64,000 bases of DNA from Dermatemys mawii. Taxonomy: Eukaryota; Chordata; Testudines; Dermatemydidae. The notes under the pieces were generated by a model that did no database searches, was not told where the DNA came from, and saw only the letters and a program-made list of their open reading frames with translations. Both the position numbers and the translations under genes were made by a program. This document shows, piece by piece, positions 22,196 to 33,430 of the stretch. Numbering within the stretch: position 1 is the first letter of the stretch; every line of letters begins with the position of its first letter. The DNA lies in NCBI GenBank assembly GCA_007922305.1, contig ML677344.1, positions 1,784,368 to 1,848,367 of the forward strand, read 5' to 3'.

Positions 22196-23338
22196 GAACT
22201 TTAGTTTTTTCATGAACCAGCTGAGATTGCATAGGTCCAAGATGGGTCTGAGGCTCTCTTTTGCTTTCAGAATTAGGAAATACCAGGAGCAAAATCTCTT
22301 TTCCCTGAGCTCCAGTGGAATCTCCTCCACAGCCCCTGCCGATAGGAGGGTTTGTACGTCCTGGATAACAAGTTGCACATGAGAGGAGTCCCTGAAGAGG
22401 GACGGGAGGAGGGAGGGAGCTAGGAAAATTGGAGAGAATATCCTATCTCTACCATGTGGGGGACCCAAAGGTTTGAAGTGATTTGGGACCATGCTTGGCA
22501 GAAATGGGATAAATGTTCTGAAAACGGGGAAAAAAGGATCCAGTTGAGAGGTTGTTATAATGCCCTCAGGTGCATCCTCAAAAGGTCTGCATAGGGCCTG
22601 GTGGCTGCCTACATGACCCAGACCCGCTGTTATTTGGAGGGCAGGGTTGGTGATGGTGGTTCTGGTTCTGTCCTGTCTAAACTGTCCCGGTATGGTCGTG
22701 TCGTGGGTTGAGGCCTAAATTGTCTATGATGGGTGGCAGGGATGTGCAGACCCAGTGATCTTAGAGTGGCTTGGGAGTCTTTCAGACTGTGGGATCTTCA
22801 GTCTGTTTTCTCCAAAAATAATGTGACCCCCTTGAACGGTAGGTCCTGAATTGTCTGTTGAACCCCCCTGGGGCCCGAGGCCTGCAGCAATGAGCAATGG
22901 CGCGTTGTAATGCCTGAAGATATGGTCCACATTGCAGAGTCTGCTGAGTCTAATGCTGCTTGCAGCAATATCCTGGTGACCGTCTTGCCCTCGTCCACAA
23001 GAGTCAAAAATTCTGGTTTAAAATCCCGTAGGACAAGGTCTGAGAATCTGGATGTTGCGTTCCATGGCTTGAAGTTATAATGTCTAAGGATCGCTTGCTG
23101 GTTTGCGATATGAAGCTGGAGCCCTCTGGTATGAAACGCTCCGACGGCCGCCACTGATGGTAAGAAGGAACTGGAGAGGTGGCAGGGCCCTATATGTGGC
23201 ACCAGGAAGGTGCATCTCCAGACGGCTCCAGTGCCGATCCGACAAGTAGTACTAGGGGAAAAACCTTCCAGTGAACTGTGCATGCAGCACGTACACATCC
23301 AACCGGAATAGATAGGAGCGAGCACTCGAGGAAGAACA
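22196..23338 (-). mobile_element. DIRS-type retrotransposon fragment: terminal repeat, gag C-terminus and RT start
   Basis: Reading down the minus strand: terminal repeat (gttcttcctcgagtgctcgc) at 23338-23160; a gag segment with LQLHIANQQAILRHYNFKPW, TLVDEGKTVTRILLQAALDS and IQDLPFKG; then, near 22400, the RT opening (VQTLLSAGAVEEIPLELREK, SWYFLILKAKESLRPILDL). This order is DIRS-specific. The first part of gag is deleted, and RT breaks off near 22196 exactly at the terminal repeat of the next fragment. Frameshifts and stops are present. The recombinase part is absent here. Confidence 0.7.
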
Positions 23339-23340
23339 CT

Positions 23341-23712
23341 CTTTATTTACTTTCTCTACATCAGTCATGATTTTACAGACCTTAATCGTATCCCTGCTTA
23401 GTTGTCTCTTTTCCAAGCTGAAAAATCCCAGTCTTATTAATCTCTCCTCATATGGCAGCCATTCCATATCCCTAATCATTTTTGTTGCCCTTTTCTAACA
23501 CTTTTCCAAGTCCAATATATCTTTTTTGAGATGGGGAGACCACATCTGAGCGCAATATTCAAGGTGTGAGAATATCATGGATTTATAAAGAACAATATGA
23601 TATTTTCTGTCTTATTATCTATCCCTTTTGTAGCTCTTCGCAATGTGCCTGGGACTTAAATATTTTGAGTCATTTTGTATTATCTGCAAATTTTGCCACC
23701 TCACTATTTAGC
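23341..23712 (-). mobile_element. CR1/L3-type LINE fragment (RT C-terminus)
   Basis: The minus frame has MIRDMEWLPYEERLIRLGFF and SLEKRQLSRDTIKVCKIM. The antisense text includes ttttgttgcccttttctaac and atatgatattttctgtctta. Stops are present. Confidence 0.75.
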
Positions 23713-24530
23713 CATTTTCCAGCCCTTAGCTGGGAGGAGAGTGACTGGGACAAAGGGTTTTGAGAGTGGTGAGGCAAGAAAGGGGAGCTTTCAGGGCTGT
23801 ATAAGGAATGGAGAGGCTCCTCCCTGAAGGAAGTTTGCGCCTGGGACCATTTCTTCACGTGTTTTTTTTTTCTGTGTGTGTGTGTGTGTGTGTGTACGTA
23901 TATACACGCTGAGCAACTGGAACAATGGGGTCCAGATATGCGTGAGGCCTCTAAGTGATACTCTAACAAACTAATAATAATTATTTTTAAGCTTCGTTTA
24001 GATTTTTTGCACACTGCAACCAGAATATGGCCATGTGTCACTAGGAAAAAATGGTGTGTCCATATCTCGAGCTAGTTAACATGAAGTAAAACCCTGGTGA
24101 AAACAAGGCAGCTTGTAGTTTTCACACTAATTAGGAGGTCAAGTTAAAGACTATGGGTGAGCTGAAAACAAGGCCCAATCACCTCTGGCTCTTTTTAGCA
24201 GCTCACAACAGATACTCATTTGTGGTAGGCACTTCTAAAACGAAAGCCACGGAAGAAGCTAACCTGGCTCACAGATGGTTCTCTGTCCATTTGCTGTTAT
24301 TGTACACACAAACATCACCTCTCTTCCCCTGTGGCTATGGGAAGAGGGGAGGTGGAAAAAGCTGCCATAGCAGCTACAAAGAAATCCCACAAATAATTTC
24401 TGGAGCTGGTGTGGGAGTTCTTGAAACAAACCACCTACCAACTTGAATTTCTGTGGCTCTCCCGCCTCTTAACGCCCCACTTAAAATATTTTCAAACAAT
24501 GGGCCTAGTTTGGCTCTTTCTTATCCTGGT
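23713..24530. other. CLPB: CLPB intron, no gene recognised
   Basis: Holds a (TG)11 microsatellite at 23873-23895. No other signal was seen. Confidence 0.5.
23873..23895. repeat. (TG)n microsatellite
   Basis: About eleven uninterrupted TG units follow a poly-T run. Confidence 0.95.
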
Positions 24531-24620
24531 AAAGAACAAGGAGTCCAGTGGCACTTTAAAGACGAACAGATTTGTTTGGGCATAAGCTTTCATGGGTAAA
24601 AAATCCCCTTCTTCTTCAGG
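24531..24620 (-). mobile_element. Diverged Penelope-like 3' tail (second subfamily)
   Basis: The words aaagaacaaggagtccagtg, gcactttaaagac and gcataagctttcatgggt align with the tail at 14350-14440 but differ at many sites and lack the gtcggatgcatgc part. Confidence 0.55.
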
Positions 24621-24835
24621 GCTAATCCCTGAATCTTTTCTTGGTGTAACTCCACTGATTACAATAGTCCTGCTGATTTACAATCAGGATCTGAATCTTG
24701 TGGCTGTACGTTGATCAGTACCCTTGCAAGACAACTGTATTTCCGATGATGTGTTTGTCCCCTCCAGCAACAGTTCACTGCTGTCAGCCATTGCCTAAAC
24801 AGTTCGCCCCCTCTAGGTCTGGATACAACTCTTGG

Positions 24836-25232
24836 AAAAAATTCTTGGTCAAACAGAAGGTTAAGATGATTTGATCACAGTTTTTAAGTAGCTGCATGAG
24901 GAACAAATATCTGATAATGGGCTCTTCAATCAAACACACAAAGGCAGAACATGATCCAATGGCTGGAAGGTGAAGCTAGACAAATTCGGAATGGAAAACA
25001 AAACACCAATTTTTAACAGTGAGGGTAAATTAATCATTGGGCCAACTTACCAAGGGTTGTGGTGGATTCTCCATGTTGGAAATTCTTAAATATTGATTGT
25101 TTTTCTAAAAAGATACGCTGTAGTTCAAATGAGAAATATTTTGGGGATGGTCTCTGATCTATGTTATATAGGAGATCAGACTAGATGATCACAGCAGTCC
25201 CTTCTGGTCTTAAAATCTAGGAATCTTCATAT
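24836..25232 (+). mobile_element. CR1 LINE 3' tail
   Basis: Contains aatgggctcttcaatc, gatccaatggctggaag, gaagctagacaaattc and agactagatgatcacagcag followed by tcccttctggtctta, in CR1 order. Confidence 0.8.
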
Positions 25233-25623
25233 TAAACAGATTTTAGATGAAGGAAAACAGCTATAATTATATCCTGGAATTTTTCTGATAATACCACAAG
25301 CCATTCTGGTTTTGTAATGTCAAAGAACTACACCATGTAAGTGTAGCCCTGTAATTCACTTACCTATCATTTATTCTATATCCAAGATTAGTAATTATAC
25401 TGTACCAAACAAGTAAATGCCAAGTACTACCAACAAATGTACTATGCTAAATTTACTGCATATGGAGTTCTGTGGTCTAGGTTCTTGGGCCACTATAAAT
25501 ATCCTTTCCAATATTTTTTGAATTACAGATGTGTGTGTATTGGGATGGTTACATCTTAAGCATGGTGTGAGGGGAATCAGGCGCCAAATTTGCATGAGTG
25601 CGACTATTACTGCCAACAGTCAT

Positions 25624-25681
25624 GTAACATGTCAGAGGGAGTGTGGTTAGAGGTAACATGTCAGAGGGAGTGTGGTTAGAG
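25624..25681. repeat. Exact tandem duplication, 2 x 29 bp
   Basis: The unit beginning gtaacatgtcagaggg and ending gtgtggttagag is present at 25624-25652 and 25653-25681 without change. It overlaps the start of the MIR-like element that follows. Confidence 0.95.
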
Positions 25682-25830
25682 CACACTCTGGTTACAGAAG
25701 GGGACTGAGTTGGGAAATCTGAGTCCTACTCCCATCTCTGCCAGTGAAGTCATATATCGGCCTGGGGCCAGTTATTCAGCTTCTCTATGCCTCAGATATT
25801 TTAAATCTCAGTCTGATTATAATATTGGTC
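25682..25830 (+). mobile_element. MIR-like SINE
   Basis: Contains gagtcctactcccatctctg, ggggccagttattcagc and ttctctatgcctcag in MIR order. The CORE is shortened. Confidence 0.55.
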
Positions 25831-26081
25831 CGAAATGGAGACTAGTGCCAGGGATCAGACTCAAGGCCATGCACACATCAGTGATACTGAACAGGAGATA
25901 AACGGCACACAGAATCCGCATAAATGCCATGGCGGGTGATAATTATTGTGAATGGTATGCAGAGAACTGGTGTAAATTGTTGTTTACTATCAAATATCTC
26001 CTGTATGGGAATCATAGAATCGAAGGACTGGAAGGGACCTCTAGTCCAGTCTCCTGCACTCGTGGCAGGCCTAATTATTAT

Positions 26082-26925
26082 CTAGACCATCCCTGACAGG
26101 TGTTTGTCTAACCTGCTCTTAAAAATCTCCAACAATGGAGATTCCACAACCTCTCTAGGCAACTTATTCCAGCGCTTAATCACCCTGATAGTTAGGAAGT
26201 TTTTCCTAATGTCCAACCTAAACCTCTCTTGATGCAATTTAAGCCCATTACTTCTTGACCTATCCTCAGAGGTAAAGGAGAACAATTTTTCTCTCTCCTC
26301 CTTGTACCAACCTTTTATGTACTTGAAAACTGTTATCATGTCATAAGAACATACTCTCAGTCTTCTCTTCTCCAGACTAAACAAATCTAGTGCTTTCAAT
26401 CTTCCCTCATTGGTCATGTTTTCTAGATTTTTAATAATTTTTGTTGCTCTTCTCTGGACTTTCTCTACTTTGTTCACATCTTTCCTGAAATGTGGTGCTC
26501 AGAACTGGACACCGTACTACAGTTGAGGACTAATCAGTACAGAGTAGAGTTGAAGAATTACATGCAACAGACCTGCAAATACATCCCAGAATGATGTCTG
26601 CTTTTTTTGCAATGGTGTTACACTGTTGACTAATAGTTAGCTTGTGATCCACCATGATCCCCAGATCCCCTTCTTCAGTACTCTTTCCCGGGCAGTCATT
26701 TCCCATTTTGTATATGTGCAACTGATTGTTCCTTCCTAACTAGAGTACTTTGCATTTGTCCTTATTGAATTTCATCCCATTTACTTCAGACCATTTCTCC
26801 AGATTGTCCAGATCATTTTGAATTTTAATCCTATCCTCCAAAGCACTTGTAACCTCTCCCAGCTTGGTATTGTCCACAAACTTTATAAGTGTACTCTCTA
26901 TGCCATTATCTAAATCATTGATCAA
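26082..26925 (-). pseudogene. CR1 reverse transcriptase C-terminal region (fossil)
   Basis: Open pieces at 26740-26925, 26530-26721 and 26082-26477 lie in CR1 order. Visible are MINDLDNGIESTLIKF, QQCNTIAKKADIILGCI and KVEKVQRRATKIIKNLENMT. The last piece (131 codons) stays open to the usual C-terminus (FKSRLDKHLSG), so decay is moderate. It has no relation to the surrounding host gene, being antisense to nothing and lying in its intron. Confidence 0.8.
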
Positions 26926-27029
26926 GGTATTGAACAGAAATGGGCCCAGAACTGACCCCTTGGGGATCCCACTAAATATGCCCTTCCAGCTTGATTGTGA
27001 ACCACTGAGAACTACTCTCAGAACTACTT

Positions 27030-27147
27030 ACCTGCCCCTGGATACTTCCACTGCATGCATCCGACGAAGTGGGTATTAGCCCACGAAAGCTTATGCTCTA
27101 AAACTTTAGTTAGTCTTTAAGGTGCCACAGGACTCTTTGTCACTTCT
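27030..27147 (+). mobile_element. Penelope-like 3' tail nested in CR1
   Basis: Runs from acctgcccctggatac through ctgcatgcatccgacgaagt and ggtgccacaggactctttgt to cacttct. CR1 text (gagaactactctc before, ctgggaatgg after) is split by it. It is shorter than other copies, lacking the last about 45 bp. Confidence 0.8.
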
Positions 27148-27193
27148 CTGGGAATGGTTTTCCAACTATTTATGCACCCACCTTATAGTAGCT

Positions 27194-27316
27194 TAGGGTG
27201 ACCAGATGTCCCGATTTTATAGGGACAGTCCTGATATTGGGAGCTTTTACTTATATAGGTGCCTATTATTCCCCACCACCATCCCAAGTTTTCACTTTTT
27301 CTGTCTGGTCACCCTA
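27194..27316. mobile_element. 123-bp hAT-type MITE with perfect 8-bp target duplication, nested in CR1
   Basis: Termini TAGGGTGACCAGA and TCTGGTCACCCTA form a perfect 13-bp inverted repeat. The 8-mer tagtagct is duplicated at 27186-27193 and 27317-27324. Removing the insert restores the CR1 word ccttatagtagctccatc. An 8-bp duplication is characteristic of the hAT superfamily. Confidence 0.92.
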
Positions 27317-28190
27317 TAGTAGCTCCATCTAGGTTGTATTTTGCTAGTTTGTTTACTGGAAGGTCATGTGAGACAGTACCAAAAGCCTTACTAAAGACAA
27401 GATATACCACATTGACCTCTTCCCCTGTATCCACAAGGCTTGTTACTCCGTCAAAGAAAGCTATTAGGTCGGTTTGCCATGATTTGTTCTTGACAAATCC
27501 ATGTTGACTATTGCTTATTATCTCCTATGTGTTTGCAAACTGATTGCTTAATTATTTGCTCAAATATTTTTCCAAGTACTGAAGTTAAACTGACTGGTCT
27601 GCGATTCCCCGGGTTGTCCTTATTTCCAGACAGGCACTATATTTTCCCTCTTCCAGTCCTCCGGAATCTCTCCCATCACCCATGACTTTTCAAAGATAAT
27701 TGCTACTCACTCAGATATCTCCTTAGCCAGCACCTTGAGTATTCTAGGATGCATTTTACCAGGCCCTGGTGACTTGAAGACATCTAACTTGTGTAAGTAA
27801 TTATTTAACTTGTTCTTTCCTTCTTTTAACCTCTGATCCTTTGATGAAAACCAAAACGAAAATTTTGTTTAGCACATCTACCATTTCTACATTTTCTGTT
27901 ATTGTTTTTTCTCCTCATTGAGTAATGGTCCTACCCTGTCCTTTGTCTTTCTTTTGCTTCTCATGTATCTGTAGAATGTTTTCTTATTATCCCATATGTC
28001 TCTGGAGCCAGTTGAATCTTGTTTTGTGCCTTGGCCTTTCTAATTTTATCCCTATATACTTGTGTTTTTTATATTCATCCTTTGTAATTTGACCCAGTTC
28101 CCACTTTTTGTAGCACTCTTTTTTGATTTTTAGATCACTGAAGATCTCCCTGGTTAAGTCAGGATGGTCTGTTGCCATACTTCCTAGTCT

Positions 28191-30187
28191 TTAAACAGAC
28201 TGCACACTGGCATATATTAGAGCACTTGGACACAGGAAGAAGCAGGGGCAAGTGGGTTTTTAAAGCAAGGAAGGGGGTAGTATGTTCGTCAGTGAGTTAG
28301 GAAGGTTTAGGGAGAATTCGATAGGAGCAGTTGATACACACAGAGGGGAAACAGTCTGGGTCTGGCAGCTGGAAGTTTGTCACTCAGATGGGAATGGAGA
28401 GTGAGCGGGGTCGGCAGCTGGAAGGTGATCAGTTTAGGGGAGAGGGGACACTTGTTACTTTTAAACAAAGACACTAAATACAAACTCCCACCTATTTTAG
28501 TGCACTGTTACTGGGATGCACTTAGACACACAAAAGTTGTAAACGATGCAGCCAAAGTGCATATATTTATTAAATCAAAACATACATTTAGCAGCCTGAA
28601 GCGTAATTCAATCTACCTACAGATGTCATATGTGCCATGCAGCTGAGCTAACTTTGTTGTGGGAACCTTAGCTTCTGGATTTCTTGACTTCTGTGCATTT
28701 ACATTCTCAGTCTTAACTTAGTGTGCGTGGATTCGGGGAAGGAGAGGGGCGGTTGGCATGTGTTTTGTTATTTTGCATTTAATGTGTTCAAGCACAGAAA
28801 CAAAGGAATTAGAGACAGAGAAGACCTATTAGGTCCCAACTAATCTATCCCTTCAGGCCAGTGCGGGATCATCCCTGCAATATATTCTCCCCTGCTTTGT
28901 CCAGTTCTATTTTAAATTACTATAAGCGTATCACAGCCAGCAAAATTCCTCACAATTAAAAGCCTGTGAAGAGAAAATAGTAGCAAAAAGAGCATGCTTT
29001 GCAGCAGGGTCACCCCACGCCGGCCCTCAGGGCAATGGCCTAACACAGCTGCTATAACAGGCAGCAGAAAAGATCATGAAGGATGCCACAGAAGAGAATT
29101 CAGAAAAGGCCTTCCAGGAAGCTGGCTACTCACACTGAAAGTTGCTTTAAATCTTGAAGGGCATATTTAAATTGGATCAAAACAGGGGATGGGTAATAAA
29201 TATACTGAATTTCTGCAGCATCTTTCAGCTAAGTAGCTCAAAGCCCTTTGCACACACACTGATTAGATAAGCCCCATTGCACAGCTGGGTAATTTGAAGC
29301 ACAGAAAAGCGAAGTCACTCAGGAGCAGAACCTGACTGATGCCAGTGGAGCTGCACAGGTAGAAATCAAGATCGCATTTGATCCCGCAAATCTCATTCAT
29401 TCTCCGTCTTCATGCACAGGTTGAAGAACCGGCTGAGTGTTTGATGTGCATCCCTGTATCCCTACACTTTGATGATGGTTAAGACGACAAGGGACTGAAG
29501 AGAGGCCAGGCTGGTATGTGTGTTTCTGTTTCACAAGAGAAATGGGGAGGGGGAGGAGATTTTCTCTAGAGCCTAGGGTAAAAAGTGGAGAGAAACAGCA
29601 CCTCAAGGACCCAGATTTTCTCACCACTTTGTTAAAAAGGGAGCACTTCCCCTGGGATTACAGTCAACGAAACCCTGCTCGACTTTCTTGAGAATTCAAA
29701 TTAGCCACGTAAAACCTCAGCATTCTCACGTGAAAATACAGCTCTCAATCTATCAAGGTACTTACCTGACTCTCATCATTGTAGTCTGAGCGCCCTCTCT
29801 AGCCTCCTTCAAAATCGCCTCCCAAAATTGATCTTTTCCAGAATACAGCCTGCTCCTATTCATTCCCCCATCTTTTAGCAGGTTGCTTTTAACTGAAGTC
29901 CTCACTACACATCAGCTCAATAAATGACTCCAAGGTACAGTCACACCTTGTGCCTGAATCTTGGACTTGTATTTATTCTTTTGTCATAAACCCCCTGCTC
30001 TGTATTTGTCAAGTGGCGCTTAAATTAAATAAAAAAAATCAGAATACCAAAGAGTAAAAAATGAAACAAACTAACCCATATTTCCTATTATAGCCTCCGT
30101 TATTAGCTTTCATCAGCTGTACTGTGCTTGTCTGAATAAGACTGAGATATGAATTTGCAAACCTCATGTTCATCTATGGTACTATAT
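28191..30187. other. CLPB: CLPB intron, no gene recognised
   Basis: Weak MIR/L2-like words occur at 29255-29330 (ttgcacagctgggtaatttg, agcgaagtcactcagg). Otherwise nothing was identified. Confidence 0.4.
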
Positions 30188-30524
30188 CCGGGGCGGGCAA
30201 ACTACGGCCTGCAGGCTGCATGCCCGGCTTGGGAGGTTCAGTGCTCTGGCCCTCCGCTCCAGGGAGTGGAGGGGGTTGGGAGTAGGTGGTGGCGTCCTGC
30301 GGGGGCAGTTAGGGATGGGGGGGGTCTCGGGAGGGAATGGTCAGGGGACAAGGAGCGGGGGGGTTGAGGGTTCTGAGGGGGTTAGTCGGGGGCAGGAAGT
30401 GGGTAAGGGTTGGATAGAGAGTGGAGCCAGGCTGCTTGAGGAGGCACAGTTTTCTCTATCTGGCCCCCTGTATAATTCTGCAACCCCGATGTGGCCCTCA
30501 GGCCAAAAAGCTTGCCCACCCCTG
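30188..30524. mobile_element. hAT-type non-autonomous element, 337 bp
   Basis: The left end ccggggcgggcaaactac and the right end (reverse complement caggggtgggcaagct) are imperfect inverted repeats. Flanks tactatat (30180-30187) and cactatat (30525-30532) agree at 7 of 8 bases, fitting an aged 8-bp duplication. The interior is G-rich and non-coding; the short frames in it are incidental. Confidence 0.8.
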
Positions 30525-30595
30525 CACTATATAAATAATAATACAGGCAACAGTTCAGAGTTTACAGCAAGGAACCTTGAAGCATAAACAAGCGT

Positions 30596-30790
30596 GGCAC
30601 TCTGGATAAGTCACTGAGCCGGGACTCAGAAGATCCGAGTTCTGATTCCCAGCACTTCCACTGACTCATTGCATTTGGGCAAGTCACTCAAGCTTTCTGC
30701 AGCTCAGTTGCTCTATCTGTAAAAAAGGGGAAAATACCTCACCCAGGGGCAGGCTGTGAGGCTTGAGCAGGTTTGTAACATACTGTGAAA
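30596..30790 (+). mobile_element. MIR-like SINE
   Basis: Contains gattcccagcacttccactg, gggcaagtcactcaagc and ctgtaaaaaaggggaaaata, then tgtgaggcttgagcagg in MIR order. Confidence 0.65.
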
Positions 30791-32876
30791 TGGAAGGTGC
30801 TAAAAGAGGGCAAAGTTTGTCATACTAAGGATGGCCTAAAAACCTACATAAGGGTAAAACTTGAATATGGCCTTAGTATAATAAAATATAAGGGTATTAA
30901 ATCACCCCTAGAACCCAGTGACTTGTATATGCTACTAGTTATAGGCCCATCCTTCCTTCCAACCAACCAAACCCCTCCGAATCGATCCTGCATTGAGTGA
31001 GCTGAAAGGCAACTAGCGTACCGTGTAGCTCGCAGGCTCTTACCCACTCCTTCAGATAAGCACCATTTATGATGTCAGCTTGGGTCAGGAGACTGTGAAA
31101 TGTCACCAACAACTCCCCAAAAGTACAACAGAGCAGTGACTTAGTCTCGCGGTCTGCTGGGCACGCACACACGCTGACCACAAGGGGATAAGGTCCCGGA
31201 AGGGTCAAGTGAGCCAGTGAATAGGGCACAAAAGGCCAAAGAGGTGGGGTGAGGGGGTGGTTGCCGGTAATCAAGCACATGGAAGTTCCCCATAAAAAGC
31301 CCTGAAGAAGTAGTTATTTAAACACAGAGAAGGGAGAGAAGCCTTGGTGGTTAATGGCTCTGGCCCCGAGGGCAGGACGGCAAGTGGAGGAAGTGGAAGA
31401 GAGAGTAAATGGACACTCAGTAAAAAGGCAGGTGTAGGGAAGTATAAAGGAGGGAGTGACAGGAGTCTGTTCCATGTCAGCAAACAGGAAACATCCCTCT
31501 CTCAGATGTCAAAGGCAGACCACATGGGGAAATTATCCTCACAAAGGGCCTGCGGCAGACACACTTTTAAAGGTGTTCGATCCCTACTTCTGAGATCTTC
31601 AGACTCACAGCTACGTATTCATCTCGGATAACACTAACAAGAACGTCCAAAAAGCTGCTTTGTTAACGCACAGAGGGGGAGGGGGAACGTGGAGTGAATG
31701 CAATGAAAACCTCATATCCCATACTAATCATGAACCAACACAATGAGAAATCTAACTTCCAGGCACAAAAAATGTAAGATGAAAGGAAAGAGCTTGGAGA
31801 CACTTTATAACACTATCAGTCTGGGAGAATATTGCTTGCCAAGGGAGGCATACTTTTTATTTGAAGTGGTGAGTAAAATACCATTAGCTTTTCTCATAAT
31901 CATGATGGCAAAGGGAGGGTGAATGGATATTGTACCTGGACTGGTAAAGACAGGTAGATCTGAAGTGCACTAGTCCCAGATCCTGCAAAGAAATGCATGC
32001 GCTTTAGGTTCACACATTGGGAGTATTCTCACAGTGGGACTTCGGTGGGACTATAAATTTAGGCATGTGCTCACAACTTTGCAGGATCAGTCTTCTTTTG
32101 GAAACACATTCTTAGCACATCCTGACTTGACTTTGTATTTGGAAAGATTCCAGTGGGTCATATTAAAAAGGGCAGAACATCATTCGGGTCTTTGAATTTC
32201 AGTGCTTTGGCAGATTAAATTTAGATCTTTTACTCTGACTCAGTGTAATTACTTTAAGATATTGTGTAAAAAATGAGTGAAACAACCCCTCAGTGTATTA
32301 AGGTCTTTTCTCTAAGATCAGAGTGAATCCTTCAGCGCTGAGCCAATCTGACACCAGCAAAAGCCTGTGATAAAACCTGAATTCGGGAGGAGTTCATTCA
32401 CAGAGATATCGTCAGTTCCAAAACAAATAACCAGAACAGATTTAGAACAAAACAAAAAACATAATTCAGCCTGGAACCAGATTTGATAACAGCACTCATA
32501 TAGTGCCATACCAGTGGCCAGATACATAGATAAGATGGAGAGATAATTGAAAATATATGATATACCATGGCCTAAATTCTCAAAGATGGACCTCCCTTCT
32601 GCATACACACACACACACACACACTTATAACTGTGCTTTGCAGGTACAAATATATCTAACTCCTGCATGAGCATTCCAGCACCTTGCACATGGTGGGGGA
32701 GATTTTCAAAGGCACACATGGTAATTAGGCACTTACCTAAAATCTTGGCCTGAGCCCGTGTCTCTGATATCTCCTTGTAGATGTCTAGTTGCCAACTCAA
32801 GTTTAACAAGGCTAAAACAGAGCTCCTAATCTCCTCGCACCCCAAGATTACTTGGTCACCTCCTTTCTCGCTAAAA
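30791..32876. other. CLPB: CLPB intron, no gene recognised
   Basis: Holds a (CA)n run at 32604-32624. Open frames near 30939-31631 and 32318-32845 have no domain and overlap on both strands. Confidence 0.45.
32604..32624. repeat. (AC)n microsatellite
   Basis: About ten uninterrupted AC units after gcat. Confidence 0.9.
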
Positions 32877-33062
32877 TACTGTCTTTCAAAAAGGCATCCA
32901 GTCTCGACTTGAAGACATCAAGAGATTTGCAATCCAGTCCGCCCCTTTCCTTGGTAGTTTGTGCCCGTGGTTAATTGTCCTCACTGTTAAACATTTGTGC
33001 CTTATTTCTAATTTGAATTTGTCTGGGTTCAGCTTTCAGCTGTTGGTTTTTGTTGTCTTTTT
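32877..33062 (-). mobile_element. CR1 LINE 3' fragment
   Basis: The text caaaaaggcatccagtctcg, aagacatcaagagat and gtttgtgcccgtgg parallels the minus-strand CR1 at 46205-46330. It lies 240 bp from the CLPB exon at 33302. Confidence 0.7.
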
Positions 33063-33301
33063 GTGCCGATTTACAGAAGAAAAGAGAGGCCACATAATGT
33101 ACAGGAAGAGGGAGGCTAATCCAGGCATCGGAAGTGGTGTGAAAGACAGGCCCGGAGACGCAAAAGGAACATCAAGATGAGCGGATAAATAAATCCGACA
33201 TAGCAGTAAATCATAATTCACACTGTAAATCAATAAGGAGCGAGGTCACAGTTTGCAGCTGTGATCCTGACCCAGGAATCCTTACCAGCCATGGACCTTA
33301 C

Positions 33302-33430
33302 CTCCGTCTAGCAGCAATTTGACAGTCACGTAGTCATCAGCGAGCACAGCATAATGCAGAGCCGTGCATCCTTTGAAACTGGCCCGGTTGTTCAAACGGT
33401 TGTTGAAATCATCCTCCCGGGTTACCAGAA
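33302..33430 (-). CDS. CLPB: CLPB coding exon, third ankyrin repeat (partial gene)
   Basis: This 129-bp exon starts after acceptor ctcctcctgcag and ends GACGGAG|gtaagg. It encodes [20 protein letters not shown] followed by [20 protein letters not shown] and [19 protein letters not shown] is the most conserved ankyrin block of CLPB. The Thr and Tyr of CTALHY correspond, as I recall, to human Thr268 and Tyr272, which are changed in patients with CLPB deficiency (3-methylglutaconic aciduria with neutropenia); both are unchanged here. A difference from human is KLLLDGG where human has KELLDGG. The Gly codon at the 3' end is completed by GT of the next exon. Confidence 0.96.

Larger units (their letters stand above)
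26011..28190 (-). mobile_element. CR1/L3-type LINE, RT to 3' end, with two nested insertions
   Basis: From 28190 down to 26011 the minus strand gives the linker ([20 protein letters not shown]), RT traces, the catalytic region (TLIKFVDNTKLGEVTSALED, where FADDTK is usual, so one Asp is already Asn), then ERDLG-like and VQRRATKIIKNLENMTNEGR. It ends DIRKNFLTIRVIKRWNKLPR, with a 3' tail at 26011 (atcatagaatcgaagg). Stops separate the pieces. A Penelope-like tail at 27030-27147 and a hAT MITE at 27194-27316 interrupt it. Confidence 0.85.
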
